Assembly: GCA_023213315.1 (NCBI GenBank)
Contig: JAKCPI010003277.1
Span: 186,001 to 250,000 of the forward strand
From: Euborellia annulipes
Lineage: Eukaryota; Arthropoda; Insecta; Dermaptera; Anisolabididae
DNA: 64,000 bases
Direction of reading: 5' to 3'
The notes below the pieces were generated by a model. The model worked only from the letters and a program-made list of their open reading frames with translations. It did no database searches and was not told the origin of the DNA. Within the stretch, counting starts at the first letter, position 1. Every line of letters begins with the position of its first letter. The translations under genes and the position numbers were made by a program. This document shows positions 10,174-19,923 of this stretch, piece after piece.

Positions 10174-10863
10174 CAGAGGCGTACCGAGGAAGTTGGGGGC
10201 CTGGGGCGGAACTAGAAGAGGGGGCCTTATATTGAATTTTTTTTCTTGGAGGAGGGTGGTCATCTTTAAATATCCCTCTCCTCCATACACAAAAATATTT
10301 TTAAAATACCGTATATCCTTGAACCCCAAGGGCCCCGGGGCCTTTCAAAGGGAAATTTTCATTAAATTTTGTTTTTACTTGAGCCCCAAGGGCCCCGGGG
10401 CCTCTCAAAGAGAAATTTTTATTAAATTTTCTTTTTTTTTATCTAAATTTTCCCATTTTTACTTGAACCTTGAAGGCCCCGGGGCCTCTCAAAGAGAAAT
10501 TTTCTTTAAATTTTGTTTTTACTTGAGCCCTGAGGGCCCCGGGGCCTCTCAAAGAGAAATTTTCATTAAATTTTGTTTTTACTTGAGCCCTGAGGGCCCC
10601 GGGGCCTTTCAAAGGGAAATTTTCATTAAATTTTGTTTTTACTTGAGCCCCAAGGGCCCCGGGGCCCCTCAAAGAGAAATTTTTATTAAATTTTCTTTTT
10701 TTTTATCTAAATTTTCCCATTTTTACTTGAGCCCTGAGGGCCCCGGGGCCTTTCAAAGGAAAATTTTCATTAAATTTTTTTTTTATAAATATATGGGGGC
10801 CTATCCCGGACGGGGCCTGGGGCGGACCGCCCCCCTCGCCCCCCCCCCCTCGGTACGCCACTG
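10174..10863 (+). mobile_element. GGCGTACCGAGG-TIR element, copy 2
   Basis: Ends CAGAGGCGTACCGAGG and CCCTCGGTACGCCACTG. The internal array (about 10,310-10,780) mixes 60-bp units with two longer units carrying an extra TTATCTAAATTTTCCCATTT insert. Array length therefore differs between the three family copies in the window. Confidence 0.8.
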
Positions 10864-10897
10864 TCGAAAAGTTAAAAAATATCCGATAACTTTACCA

Positions 10898-10976
10898 ATC
10901 GAATTGAAATAAATAGAGACGGGGTCTAAATGGCCTTCGATGCCGAAAAAGACCTAAATAAAAAAAAAAAAAAACT
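10898..10976 (+). repeat. SINE-B tail fragment
   Basis: AATTGAAATAAATAGAGACG, GGTCTAAATGGCCTTCGATG and a terminal A run match the 3' part of the intact SINE-B at 43,740-43,920. Confidence 0.75.
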
Positions 10977-11258
10977 TAATTGAGCCCCAATCTAAAAAAA
11001 ATTTTCTTCTTCGAGTACAAGTGTAAATCCAGCAGCTATGAATCAAGCTCAAGTGATTCAGAAGAAATTGATACTGATTTTGAGAAATTCTGCGCATAGC
11101 CAATATCTTTCAGAAAAATTTCATATTTCTCAGGAGATAGTGAGGAAGCCTGCCAACCACAACTGAAAATATTTCCCTGTACGTGCTGGTGGTGTGACAT
11201 TTTTTAGAATCTCTTTAAAATGTATATTGCCCTTGGAATCTTATGAAGCACACTTTTT

Positions 11259-11538
11259 TTAATTTTTTTTTTTTTTTAATTTTAAAAACATTCACACTTT
11301 TTTCTCAATCACACTCACACTCACACACACATTCACACAGTCTTTTCGGCAACTTAGGCCATATAAGACTTTGACGATAACCGTTGTAATTAATATATCA
11401 ATTTGGGGTTCAGGCATTTCTATTTAAGCCATCTGGTATCCAAATGGCTTAAATAAAATCATCGGACTGCCTGGGTCCGAACCCGCGACGTTTGGTATAG
11501 GAGGTAGGCACGCTACCCACTACGCCAGACCCGGGGGC
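11259..11538 (-). repeat. SINE-A, full-length with 16-bp TSD
   Basis: Flanked by ATGAAGCACACTTTTT (11,243-11,258 and 11,539-11,554), which is a single-copy block in uninterrupted RepA copies. The minus strand runs from a tRNA-like head (A-box TGGCGTAGTGGG, B-box GGTTCGGACCC) through a body to poly(A). Length about 280 bp. Non-autonomous retroposon mobilised by a LINE. Confidence 0.9.
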
Positions 11539-11676
11539 ATGAAGCACACTTTTTACACTTGCACTTTATATGAAAGATATGAAAAATGGGCGCCATAGTA
11601 ACATTTTCTCCTGTTTATAAATTTTACATCTTGAATTCTAATCTTCCGTACTGTTGGGAACTAAATATACGGCGAG

Positions 11677-12001
11677 TACGACCGAAACAAGATTTTCAGT
11701 TGAAACCGAATTTTGGCTTCAATTTTAGTTTTGACAGAAACGTTAACCGAAATCAAAACTTATTTTAAACTTTTTCTTAAAATTTCCTATACAAAATTCA
11801 TCTTTTTTTTTAGTAAAATTTCCATTTTTCCCTCTTGCGAAAATCATTGACCTTTTTTTAAGTGCGAATTTCACTCTACGTTTTTTTTTTAGTATACGAG
11901 CATAATCCTCCTTTCTTTTCAAACTCAGGTTTCGGGCAGGGCGAAGTTTCGACTGAAATTTGGCCGAAACTGGCCGAATCCGATACTTCTGTCGGTTCCT
12001 A
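11677..12001. mobile_element. hAT-like MITE (CGACCGAAA TIR), nested in RepA
   Basis: Left end TACGACCGAAACAAGATTTTC and right end TGTCGGTTCCTA match the family at 1.49, 36.08 and 40.02 kb. Replaces the point between AACTAAATATA and the AAAAATCTGG hairpin of RepA. Terminal bases are degraded and no exact TSD is read. Confidence 0.7.
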
Positions 12002-12082
12002 AGCTCACACAAAAAAATCTGGTGCCACGAGACACACCAGATTTTTTTTGTTTCTCTGTTGATGTAGCCTATATATTTATTG

Positions 12083-12152
12083 ACTGCCCCCCCTGATAAT
12101 AAGTTTGCCCCACTCCTGCCCCCCCTCTGAGAATAAGCTAGCGCCGTCCCTG
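12083..12152. mobile_element. MITE right-end fragment (GCGCCGTCCCTG)
   Basis: GACTGCCCCCCCTG, CCCCCCTCTGAGAATAAG and the end CTAGCGCCGTCCCTG are the inverted counterpart of the CAGTGACGGCGC end at 4,890. Fragment only. Confidence 0.4.
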
Positions 12153-12171
12153 CCACAACATGTATAAAAAA

Positions 12172-12632
12172 AATTTCTAAGATCCCTTAATTTAGCAACA
12201 TTATATTATTTTATAGCCATTTTTAAAATTAAATTTTATAAAATTTGAGTATAAACAGATGAAATCAATCAATTTGACAATTATTTTAACTAATGGAAGA
12301 GCATCAAATTTTTTTTTCCAATTCGATCGGCGCCCAGAGACCAGGCAGGGAGACTCGCGTAACTCTTGTCTAAGCCTTTCGTCTCGCGCGAGATCGCTTT
12401 TCAAAAAATCGCTAAATCTCTCTTATTTATTCAGGGATTTGAGGCAAAATGCAAAACTGGTCTCTTGAATTAATTATAAAGCCATAGGAATTTTTCTATT
12501 TAGCTACGCCCACATAAAATGAGGGTTTGTTGATGACACTCACAACTTCGAATGTCAACTCCCGCCAATATTTTGTAATTTATTGTTTTTTAATTAAATA
12601 AACACATTTAGGGCTTGATATCGATTGAATAA
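12172..12632 (-). repeat. Dispersed repeat D, copy 3
   Basis: Long near-identical match, inverted, to 2,790-3,155 (GAAATCAATCAATTTGACAA, GAGACCAGGCAGGGAGACTC, CTTTCGTCTCGCGCGAGATC, TTTCTATTTAGCTACGCCCA). Confidence 0.85.
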
Positions 12633-13142
12633 ATTAAAATATAAAATATTCTAACTAAAACAATCCATTTTTGGCCAAGGAATGTCCTAAAAAAATAAAA
12701 AATCGATTTTAATTAATTTTGACAGATGACTTTTTTCTTTTCAAAATAATAAAAAAATCTTGTGTGACTGGCGCACAGCACACAACTTTCTCTTACCCGG
12801 TAAGAGAAAGTTGTGCACCGTGCTGGTCACACCAGATTTTTTGTGTCGAGATATATTTAGTTTCCCATAGCACCTTAGTTTCAAACTTGCATTTTAAATG
12901 TTGACTGCTTGAAATAAACTATGGTTATTTTTCAAAATTTTAATCTCATATTTGGACATTTTATACACAATATAGAATCGTAAATAAATACAAAATTTCA
13001 TAAGAATTGGAAAAAAAAATTTTAAATGCGTAAAAAGTTCCAAAGGGGACCCCTTTTGAATCGTAATTAACATACAAATCCCTATAAGAAATTAACATTA
13101 GGCCTATGAGAGAAGGCGGAGAGACAGACGATAATGTTTGCA

Positions 13143-13145
<3 letters not shown>

Positions 13146-13175
<30 letters not shown>
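13146..13175. repeat. (GA)n microsatellite
   Basis: Uninterrupted GA dinucleotides within RepA. A CTCTCTC tract sits at the same place in the 18.7-kb copy. Confidence 0.9.
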
Positions 13176-13182
<7 letters not shown>

Positions 13183-13249
13183 GTTTTCTCCGAAACAATT
13201 AAAGACAGAAATAAAATTTAAAAAAAATGGGAATTTAAATAATAATTGA

Positions 13250-13392
13250 TTTTTTTTTTTTTTTTTTCTCATTCACACTCACACTCACACACACATTCAC
13301 ACAGTCTTTTCAGCAACTCAGGCCATTTAAGACTTTAGACGATAACCGTTATTATATAAATATACATATAGGGGTCCAGGCATTCTTCTAAT
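13250..13392 (-). repeat. SINE-A, 5'-truncated copy in RepA
   Basis: Poly-T, then CACTCACACTCACACACACA, CAGTCTTTTCAGCAACTCAG, GACGATAACCGTTAT and GGGGTCCAGGCATTC on the plus strand. The tRNA-like head is absent. Confidence 0.85.
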
Positions 13393-13741
13393 TGATTTTT
13401 AATCTAATAAAAAGAAAAAGATTTAAATTCGGTTACCATGGCAACCAGTTCTATCTTTCCTATGAAGAACAAGAGTAAAGTGGTCTTCAGAAGATTTCAA
13501 CGGCAAAATGAGAATATACATTTTAAAGAGCATCTAAAAAATAGTTGATTTATGAATTTAAAAAAAATCCTTGGAGGGAATTTTGAGAAAATCGAAAAAA
13601 ACTGAAAAAGTACATCAGTAAAGTACTAGTACTTTTTGGCCGATTTTGTTCAAAAGCTTATTTTGAGATTCTTCAAAGGTACCTAAGTTAAATATAAAAT
13701 TTCAATCCGGTAGCTCAATTCCTTCATGCTAAAAATCTGTC

Positions 13742-13743
<2 letters not shown>

Positions 13744-13837
<94 letters not shown>
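13744..13837. repeat. (CA)n microsatellite, ~47 dinucleotides
   Basis: A perfect CA run in the position where other RepA copies have short CACACAGACAGAC motifs. The 18.7-kb copy shows (CTGT)n at the homologous site, so this RepA segment repeatedly seeds microsatellites. Confidence 0.97.
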
Positions 13838-13840
<3 letters not shown>

Positions 13841-13977
13841 CAATTTGCGGGACCCACTTTTTTGGACTCAGGGGACCTCAAAACATGTATATCCATCAAA
13901 ATCTCGACATCGAAATTTTGACATGATCGCAATACTTTCTCTCTCTATATATTTCATATATAGGGTACGAGAAAGTA

Positions 13978-14299
13978 AAAACTATTCAATATATCGAAAT
14001 AGTGAATAGTGCATTAGAATCAGCACTAAATCCTGAATCTTACACATTTATGTCAATTACTAGTTTGCGCTATTTAATAAGAGAATGTGACATCTATGTT
14101 TGATTGAATTTTCGTAAATTTGCTAAAAACTAAAAAAGATATAAAATTGGTGTTTATTGATTCGTTATCTGAATTAAATACAGAATTTATTCGATATCTT
14201 AAATATCTTCTACCTTTTATGTTTAATGATAATAAGCCTTCTCAATTTTTAGATCGTTTTTTGAGTATAACTCGAAAAATAATTGAGATACAAAAATAA
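13978..14299 (+). pseudogene. Decayed ORF relic of unknown family
   Basis: Two overlapping open stretches on the plus strand in different frames look protein-like rather than low-complexity. The first runs from about 13,978 to a stop near 14,093 (contains YTFMSITSLRYLIRECDIY); the second is open from about 14,096 to a stop near 14,297 (contains LVFIDSLSELNTEF and LDRFLSITRKIIEIQ). A frameshift or stop near 14,093 separates them. No family is recognised; an old viral or transposon gene fragment is possible. The left edge coincides with the end of RepA, so the 5' part is lost. Confidence 0.35.
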
Positions 14300-14528
14300 C
14301 AAAAGTAGATTCTTAATCCTCATCAAATCCCCCATATTTTCCCCGTGTCATATGTTTAAGAAGTGGTTAAATTAAAAATATTATATTTTTAGAATTTGTA
14401 TCAATCAATCAATCGAAAACTATTAGAGATATTAAAATTTCGTATGCAAATTCTTATTCTACGTGAAATTTTATCCAGAAACGATGTATCGCCGATGTAT
14501 TGCCTTGTGTTTAATAGATAGATAGTAG
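14300..14528. other. Unannotated AT-rich DNA
   Basis: No recognisable feature seen. Confidence 0.4.
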
Positions 14529-14805
14529 CTAGGGGCGTAGCGAGAGGGGAGGAGGGCAAGAGGGTCATCATGCCCCGGGCGCTACTCACAAAGGGGCGCC
14601 AAATGGTCCGCAAAACAAAATTTTGCTGGATAATTTTTATTTTTTTTATAATTGATTTCTGGAAAATATATTTTAAATTTAGTGCCAGTGTAATATAATA
14701 ATTATGTATAGTTACATATAATATTATATGGTTTTCGAATGGGGGAGGGGGGGCGCTAAAAAGGTATTGTCCCCCGGGCGCGAGTTAAACTCACTACGCC
14801 ACTGT
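14529..14805. mobile_element. MITE with AGGGGCGTAGCGAG / CTCACTACGCCACTG ends
   Basis: Imperfect terminal inverted repeats (rc of the right end: CAGTGGCGTAGTGAG), each followed by a GGGCGC(T/G) subterminal motif and G/C runs. AT-rich 160-bp middle. 277 bp, no ORF, flanking octamers unmatched. A 30-bp D-repeat-like fragment follows (14,810-14,840). Confidence 0.65.
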
Positions 14806-14840
14806 CTCCCATCATTTGAAATCATTGCCAAATTGATTGA

Positions 14841-15033
14841 CCATGCTTCTCGATGTTCGATATTCTCTGATTTATCCCTGCCAGGAGACTATATAAAATT
14901 TTCAAATAGTTTTTTTTTTATTTCTCTGAATTATCATATTTAATTCACCTCTAAATTTTTATTAAATAAACTAATATTATAAAAATTTTAAATAAATACC
15001 TATAATTTTTACATTTTAATGAATGGAATATAA
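14841..15033. other. Unannotated AT-rich DNA
   Basis: No recognisable feature seen. Confidence 0.4.
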
Positions 15034-15697
15034 ATAAAAAATCTGGTGTGACAGAACACAACTTTCTCTTACCTTCTGTAATCGAAAGTTGTGTTCTGTG
15101 CTTTCACACCAGATTTTTTGTGTCGACATGTATTTAGTTTCCGACAGTACGGTACATTCGAATTTCAAGATGTAAAATTTATAAGAATGGGAACATATTT
15201 GTATTTTGTTACCATGGCAACCATTTCTCTTGAAGTACAAGAGTAAAGTGGTCTTCAGAAGATTTCAATGGCAAAATGAGAATATACATTTCAAAGACAA
15301 TCTTTAATATAAATGATTTATGAATTAAAAAAAAATCGTTGGAGCGAATTTTGAGAAAATAGAAAAAAAAATGAAAAAATACATCATTAAAGTACTAGTA
15401 CTCTTTGGCCGATTTTGTTTAAAAGCTTCGTGTCACGTCCCATGGGGTGGGGTGTCTAACTTAAATATAAAATTTCAGCTCAATAGCTCAATTTCTTTAC
15501 TCTTAAAATTGAACACACAGACAGACAGACCATTTCTCGAAAACGGCTATTTTGGATTCAGGGAACCTCAAAACGTGTATATCCATCAAAATCTCGACAT
15601 CAAATTTTTGACATGAATTCAATACTTTCTATATTTTCTTTCTATCTATCTTTCTTTCTATTTTAACATATATAGAGGTAAGAGAGAGTAAAAATTT
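15034..15697 (-). repeat. RepA, shorter copy
   Basis: The terminal hairpin (AAATCTGGTGTGACAGAACAC ... GTTCTGTGCTTTCACACCAG) is at 15,037-15,117. Then follow the TGTCGACATGTATTTAG, CCATGGCAACC and GGCCGATTTTGTT blocks, ending GGTAAGAGAGAGTAAAAA. It lacks the ~350-bp segment present in the 12.7- and 18.7-kb copies, so two subfamilies (about 0.65 and 1.05 kb) exist. Confidence 0.85.
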
Positions 15698-16277
15698 ATA
15701 GAAAAATACAATTTTTTTTTACTTTCTCTTACCTATATCTGTGATGCCTAGCAATATAAAAATTTTATTAATTAGTTGTTTATAAACAACAAGAAAACAT
15801 CAATATCTCCTGGGTCGGGTTTAATAAATAACGCCACGGATTAAAATAATTTGTTATCAATGAATTTTCTAATTAAAGCTAGCAAATTTATTTTACTCTC
15901 ACATTTATTTTAGAGTCGAACGTACCATACTGAAAAAAAAATTTATTTGAAAAATCACCTACTTCAATCCGACACTATCAATTAATCAAAAGTGCTTTTT
16001 TATTAAGTAAACAAGTAGGTCCTAGATAATAGAATAAGAGAAAGTAAAAACTTTATATAAAATCATACAAAATTTCAAATAATAAGTAAAATGGCAGATG
16101 AAAATATTTATGGAAAGTTTCAAATTTTTTTTTTAACTTTCTCTGCGCCCAAAGGCAAGGCTGGTAGACTAGCGTATATTTTGGGTAGACTTTTTTTCTC
16201 AGGATACTAGCTCAAAAACTCGATATAACTCGAATATTTGACACTCAATCCGGGGCAAAAGACAAATCTGACTCTTT
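15698..16277. other. Unannotated DNA with RepA end scraps
   Basis: Short RepA-end matches (ACTTTCTCTTACC at about 15,721; AAGAGAAAGTAAAA at about 16,037) flank otherwise unrecognised AT-rich DNA. Confidence 0.4.
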
Positions 16278-16432
16278 GAGCATGGAGGTAACTAGAGAGG
16301 CTGGGGGGGCCATGGGACCAGCTATTCTACGGAGGGCCTGGAAAGCCCCATATTTTCTCAATTTTTCTTGGAGCAGGGAGCTTTCTAGAGCCCCCCCCCG
16401 ACGAGCCACAAGCCTTCTGGGGGGGGGGGCGA
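16278..16432. mobile_element. MITE fragment, CATNGGCGTAGCC family
   Basis: GGCTGGGGGGGCCATGGGACCAG and ACAAGCCTTCTGGGGGG match internal blocks of the elements at 1,070 and 33,946. The right terminus is not evident. Confidence 0.5.
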
Positions 16433-17473
16433 ATTGAATAAAGACAGACAGCCTTGCAAGCAAATGGTGTGTATAATTTACAAGGCAAGGCCGGCAGGTG
16501 CTGCCTCTGATGTCCATTCTATACACCTTTTGTTAAAATGAAATTATTAATCTTTAATTTAATCAAACAAATTTCATAAAATTAGTATAAAAATCACGGA
16601 GGGGACAACCTAAAGGGAAGGGGGCCTAAAAGGCGCCCCCCTCCTCGAAAAAGCAAAAATTCAAATATTGTGGTTTATAAGAGGCTTTAGAATGGCATTT
16701 GAATAGAAAGAGAGCGAAGGTAATGAGTGCGAGTGAGATGGAGAGAGTCGCTTAAAGATGCTGAGTCACCGTCCTTGGTGCACACAAACCGGATTCCAAA
16801 CAATGCGCGTGACGTCATCTTTTCGCAGAAACTATTAAAGACAAAAATAAAACTATTTGTTTTTTTTTTTGTTTTTTTTTTATTCATCAAAATAGAAGAA
16901 GAAAAAAACAAATGAAATAATTTAAAAAAATGAATATGAAAAAATTATTTTAATAAAGGAAATAAATATATTCTAACTTTTGATTGATTATTGAGGTGGG
17001 ATTTATTTATTTTTCTTCCTGAGACGGGTGTTAAATTTAAGTGTATTTTCAATTTATATTTCGGCCTCTCAGATCATTTGACTTTTGGAAAATTAAATAA
17101 AATGGCTTACAGCAGGTGAGAGACTCAACACTCAGCGGGTCACCTATCCACGGTCCAGCAGTTCTTAGCCTTGCTTAACCCGAATTTCCTCGATTTTTTT
17201 CTGCCTATTCTCAGAAGCTACCAAATTTAAAAAAGTTTTTTTTTTTTATACTCAACAAATTAAAAAATCGAGTTTTTAATCTTAACTTAATAAGTGGAAA
17301 AAGGGAAATCAATAGACGCATGTTAAAAACTGAGAACAATATTTATTTAGTATTTGAATCATTTTAAATTATTTTAAAAATTATATTTTATCAATTTAAA
17401 AATTGAAAAATTAAATCTCACAATTATTTTTTTATAATTCGTCATATATATTAAATTTCAACTTTACCATTTT
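16433..17473. other. Unannotated DNA
   Basis: No gene supported. A TGACGTCA octamer occurs near 16,810. Overlapping short frames around 16,687-16,915 lie on both strands over AT-rich DNA and are not convincing. Confidence 0.4.
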
Positions 17474-17540
17474 TGTCGTCACGGCTTGTGACGTCATGGC
17501 CTGTGACGTCATGGCCTTTGACGTCACCGCCTGTAACGCG
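17474..17540. promoter_or_regulatory. 15-bp minisatellite of CRE octamers
   Basis: Three perfect palindromic TGACGTCA octamers lie at 17,489-17,496, 17,504-17,511 and 17,519-17,526, exactly 15 bp apart, in a repeat TGGCCTGTGACGTCA. Degenerate units flank them (GTCGTCACGGC and GTAACGCGAC). TGACGTCA is the classical CREB/ATF (bZIP) site. The block is GC-rich in AT-rich surroundings. Regulatory function is inferred from the motif only. Confidence 0.5.
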
Positions 17541-17990
17541 ACATGCTGATAGAAGAGCGAAAAAATTTGAGGCCATCAAATAAAAGTTCCACTTAAAAAA
17601 AAAAAAAATATTAAACAAAAAAATTATTTTAATAATTACCTTCGATAACTAAAAATCTAATCAGTTTTTGAAAAAATGTCAAAGAATAAAAACTTTTTAA
17701 AATAGAGTAATTTATCACAATATGATTAAAAAATTGAAAATTTCGAAATTTCTGAAAAAACTTATTAGGTAAATATTTACTCCAAAAGTTGATAGAAATT
17801 AACAATTTTAGTGTAAGGAGCATATACCAAATTTCATCCATCTAGCTGCTTTGGTTTTTAAGCAATTGTGTTCACACACACACACCCAGACGTAATTCCA
17901 AAAGAATATACGAGAAAGTCTCGGGGAAGTCATTCCCCATATTTTTTATTTGTTTCCCTTTTCGCCAGTTAGCCATGGGGTCTCATTTTA
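17541..17990. other. Unannotated AT-rich DNA
   Basis: No gene seen. A short CA run (about 17,872-17,885) and RepA-like wording (caaatttcatccat) are present. Confidence 0.4.
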
Positions 17991-17998
17991 CAGTATAG

Positions 17999-18233
17999 CA
18001 TTGGCGTAGCCAGAAATTTTTGATGAGGGGGATCAAGAAATTTTTTTCAAAAATTTAAGATTATTATAGGGTATTTATAAATCATTTTGGTTTGTTTTTT
18101 CAGCTAGAGTAAATTATTATATTTTACTTTCTCTTACCGTATGTGAAATATAATTTTTATTAAATATCTAGTCATGGCTTGGGTCCCATGGGGGGTTTGA
18201 ACCCCCAAACCCCCTCCCCTGGCTACGCCTATG
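17999..18233. mobile_element. MITE, CATNGGCGTAGCC TIR, 8-bp TSD
   Basis: Ends CATTGGCGTAGCCAG and CTGGCTACGCCTATG are inverted repeats. CAGTATAG flanks both sides (17,991-17,998; 18,234-18,241). 235 bp, no ORF; subterminal GGGGGTTTGAACCCCC palindrome. This copy calibrates the family (other members at 1,070, 16,278, 33,946 and 40,465) as an 8-bp-TSD, hAT-like group. Confidence 0.88.
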
Positions 18234-18241
18234 CAGTATAG

Positions 18242-18412
18242 TAAAATGATAAAGAGCTTATAGTAAGTTACATTAGTCCTTAACTTACAACTAATGGATA
18301 TGTTTAAATAAATATTGTTAAAATAGTATAGTAAATTTTTTATAAAAAAATATAAGTTTATATAGTAGGCCTATAAAAAAAAAAATAATAATAATAAAAC
18401 ACAAATATATTG

Positions 18413-18443
<31 letters not shown>

Positions 18444-18675
18444 ACAGTTAAAATAAAATTAAAATTAAAATAAAACCATAAATATTAACATTCATATTTT
18501 ATTATTAGCTCATTTTATAAATGATCAGATGGGATTTACAAATTTTTCATTCGGCCTTGCAATAAGTTTTATCCATTTTGAGGGTCTCTAAAATAAGGTT
18601 CAATGAATACTGAACGGATCCAGGCAAAATTTGGGCAATTTAGAAGAAGGTGTTCTAATGTAGCAGGTTTTTAGT
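18242..18675. other. Unannotated AT-rich DNA with poly(A)
   Basis: Contains a ~29-nt A run near 18,413-18,440. No gene seen. Confidence 0.4.
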
Positions 18676-18817
18676 TTTTTTACTTTCTCGTACCCTATAT
18701 ATGAAATATATAGAGAGAGAAAGTATTGCTTTCATGTCAAAAATTCGATGTCGAGATTTTGATGGATCTTCACGTTTTGAGGTCCCCTGAATCCAAAAAA
18801 GTGGTTTTCGCGACATG

Positions 18818-18879
<62 letters not shown>

Positions 18880-19722
18880 GTGTGTGTGTGTGTGTGTTCA
18901 ATTTTAAGCATGAAGGAATTGAGCTAGGAGGCTGAAATTTTATATTTAAGTTAAACACCCCCCGGGACCGACAAAATAAGCTTTTAATCAAAATCGGCCA
19001 AAAAGTACTAGTACTTTACTGATGTACTTTTTCAGTTTTTTTCGATTTTCTCAAAATTCGCTCTAACGATTTTGATTAAAATTCAAAAATCAATTATTTT
19101 TTAGATGCTCTTTCAAATGTATATTCTCGTTTTGCCCTCAAAATTGTTTGAAGCACACTTTACTCTTGTGCTTCATAGGAAAGATAGGAGAAATAAATGG
19201 TTGCCATGGTAACCGAATTTAAATCTTTTTCTTTTTATTAGATTAAAAATCAATTATTATTTAAACGCCCATTTTTTTTTTTTTCGGAGAAAACATATCT
19301 CTCTCTCTCACAAAACTATCTTCTCTCTTTCTACGCGTTTTAAATTTTTCTACCTTATCTTCGCATTTGACCAATGTTAATTTCCTATAGGGATTTGTAT
19401 GTTAATTTCGATTCAAAAGGGGGTCCCCTTTGGAACTTTTTACGCATTTAAAATTTTTTTTTCCAATTCTTATGAAATTTTGTATTTATTTACGAATCTA
19501 TATTGTGTATAAAATGTCCAAATATGAGATTAAAATTTTGAAAAATAACCATAGTTTATTTCAAGCAATCAACATTTAAAATGCAAGTTTGAAACTAAGG
19601 TGCTATGGAAAACTAAATATATCTCGACACAAAAAATCTGGTGTGACCAGCACAGTGCACAACTTTCTCTTACCGAAGGGTAAGAGAAAGTTGTGTGCTG
19701 TGCGCCAGTCACACCAGATTTT
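18676..19722 (+). repeat. RepA reference copy, ~1.05 kb
   Basis: Uninterrupted. The left end is a hairpin (TACTTTCTC...GAGAAAGTA around CTATATATGAAATATATAG). Then come an AAATTCGATGTCGAGATTTT block, a microsatellite, ATCGGCCAAAAAGTACTAGT, a CCATGGTAACC block, an extra ~350-bp segment (about 19,255-19,600), and the right-end hairpin 19,636-19,722 (AATCTGGTGTGAC ... GTCACACCAGATT around ACTTTCTCTTACC/GGTAAGAGAAAGT). No ORF, no obvious TIR and no TSD read. Superfamily unknown. Confidence 0.85.
18818..18895. repeat. (CTGT)n followed by (GT)n microsatellite
   Basis: About 15 CTGT tetranucleotides and then GT dinucleotides, inside RepA. The homologous position in the 12.7-kb copy holds (CA)n on the opposite strand. 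Confidence 0.95.
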
Positions 19723-19909
19723 AATTAAATAAAAGAGAAATAGTGAATAGAGCATTTTAGTTCGCATACAAATCTTAATCAATAGCATTAATACTATTTA
19801 TAAGATTGATCAATTTAATAAAATACATTTTTTTTTTATATTTGTATTTAAAGCCCCATGTGTATTTTGGCAATTTTCCTTGAAATGCTGAACTAAATAA
19901 GATATAAAA
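19723..19909. other. Unannotated AT-rich DNA
   Basis: No recognisable feature seen. Confidence 0.4.
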
Positions 19910-19923
19910 ATTTGGGGTTTTTA

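Larger units (their letters stand above)
5158..10871. mobile_element. Candidate composite transposon bounded by TCGAAAAG
   Basis: Two same-orientation copies of the GGCGTACCGAGG-TIR element form the outer edges (5,166-6,102 and 10,174-10,863). The octamer left of the first copy (5,158-5,165) and right of the second (10,864-10,871) is the same, TCGAAAAG, whereas the inner flanks differ from it and each other (TTCCAGGG and AGTCCGTG). This is what transposition of the two outermost ends as a unit would leave. Alternatives are ectopic recombination between copies, a later insertion into one element, or misassembly. The cargo is a D repeat, a 99-bp satellite and a 115-bp perfect inverted repeat; no gene was seen in it. 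Confidence 0.55.
11205..12050 (+). repeat. RepA, partial copy with two nested insertions
   Basis: RepA blocks (CTCTTTAAAATGTATATT, GAAGCACACTTT, AAATTTTACATCTTGAATTC, GAACTAAATATA, AAAAATCTGGTG, CACACCAGATTTTTT) are interrupted by a SINE-A at 11,259-11,538 and a hAT-like element at about 11,677-12,001. The order of insertion is readable because RepA sequence continues across both. Confidence 0.8.
12748..13977 (-). repeat. RepA, near full-length copy with SINE and microsatellite
   Basis: Starts with the family's terminal hairpin: ACAACTTTCTCTTACCC pairs with GGTAAGAGAAAGTTGTG inside a larger GTGTGAC...GTCACAC stem. It ends with the other terminal hairpin (CTATATATTTCATATATAG) and GAGAAAGTAAAAA at about 13,977. 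A truncated SINE-A and a long (CA)n are embedded. No ORF. Confidence 0.85.

Noticed and set aside
10193..10912. 239-codon plus-strand frame
   Set aside because: Same 60-bp array in the second transposon copy, running through both TIRs; it is a repeat artefact.
13726..13932. Poly-(TH) and poly-(CV) frames
   Set aside because: Translations of a (CA)n microsatellite.
18676..19722. RepA as a Helitron
   Set aside because: A 3' hairpin exists, but no TC...CTRR termini or AT target pattern could be read, and the left end also has a hairpin; superfamily left open.
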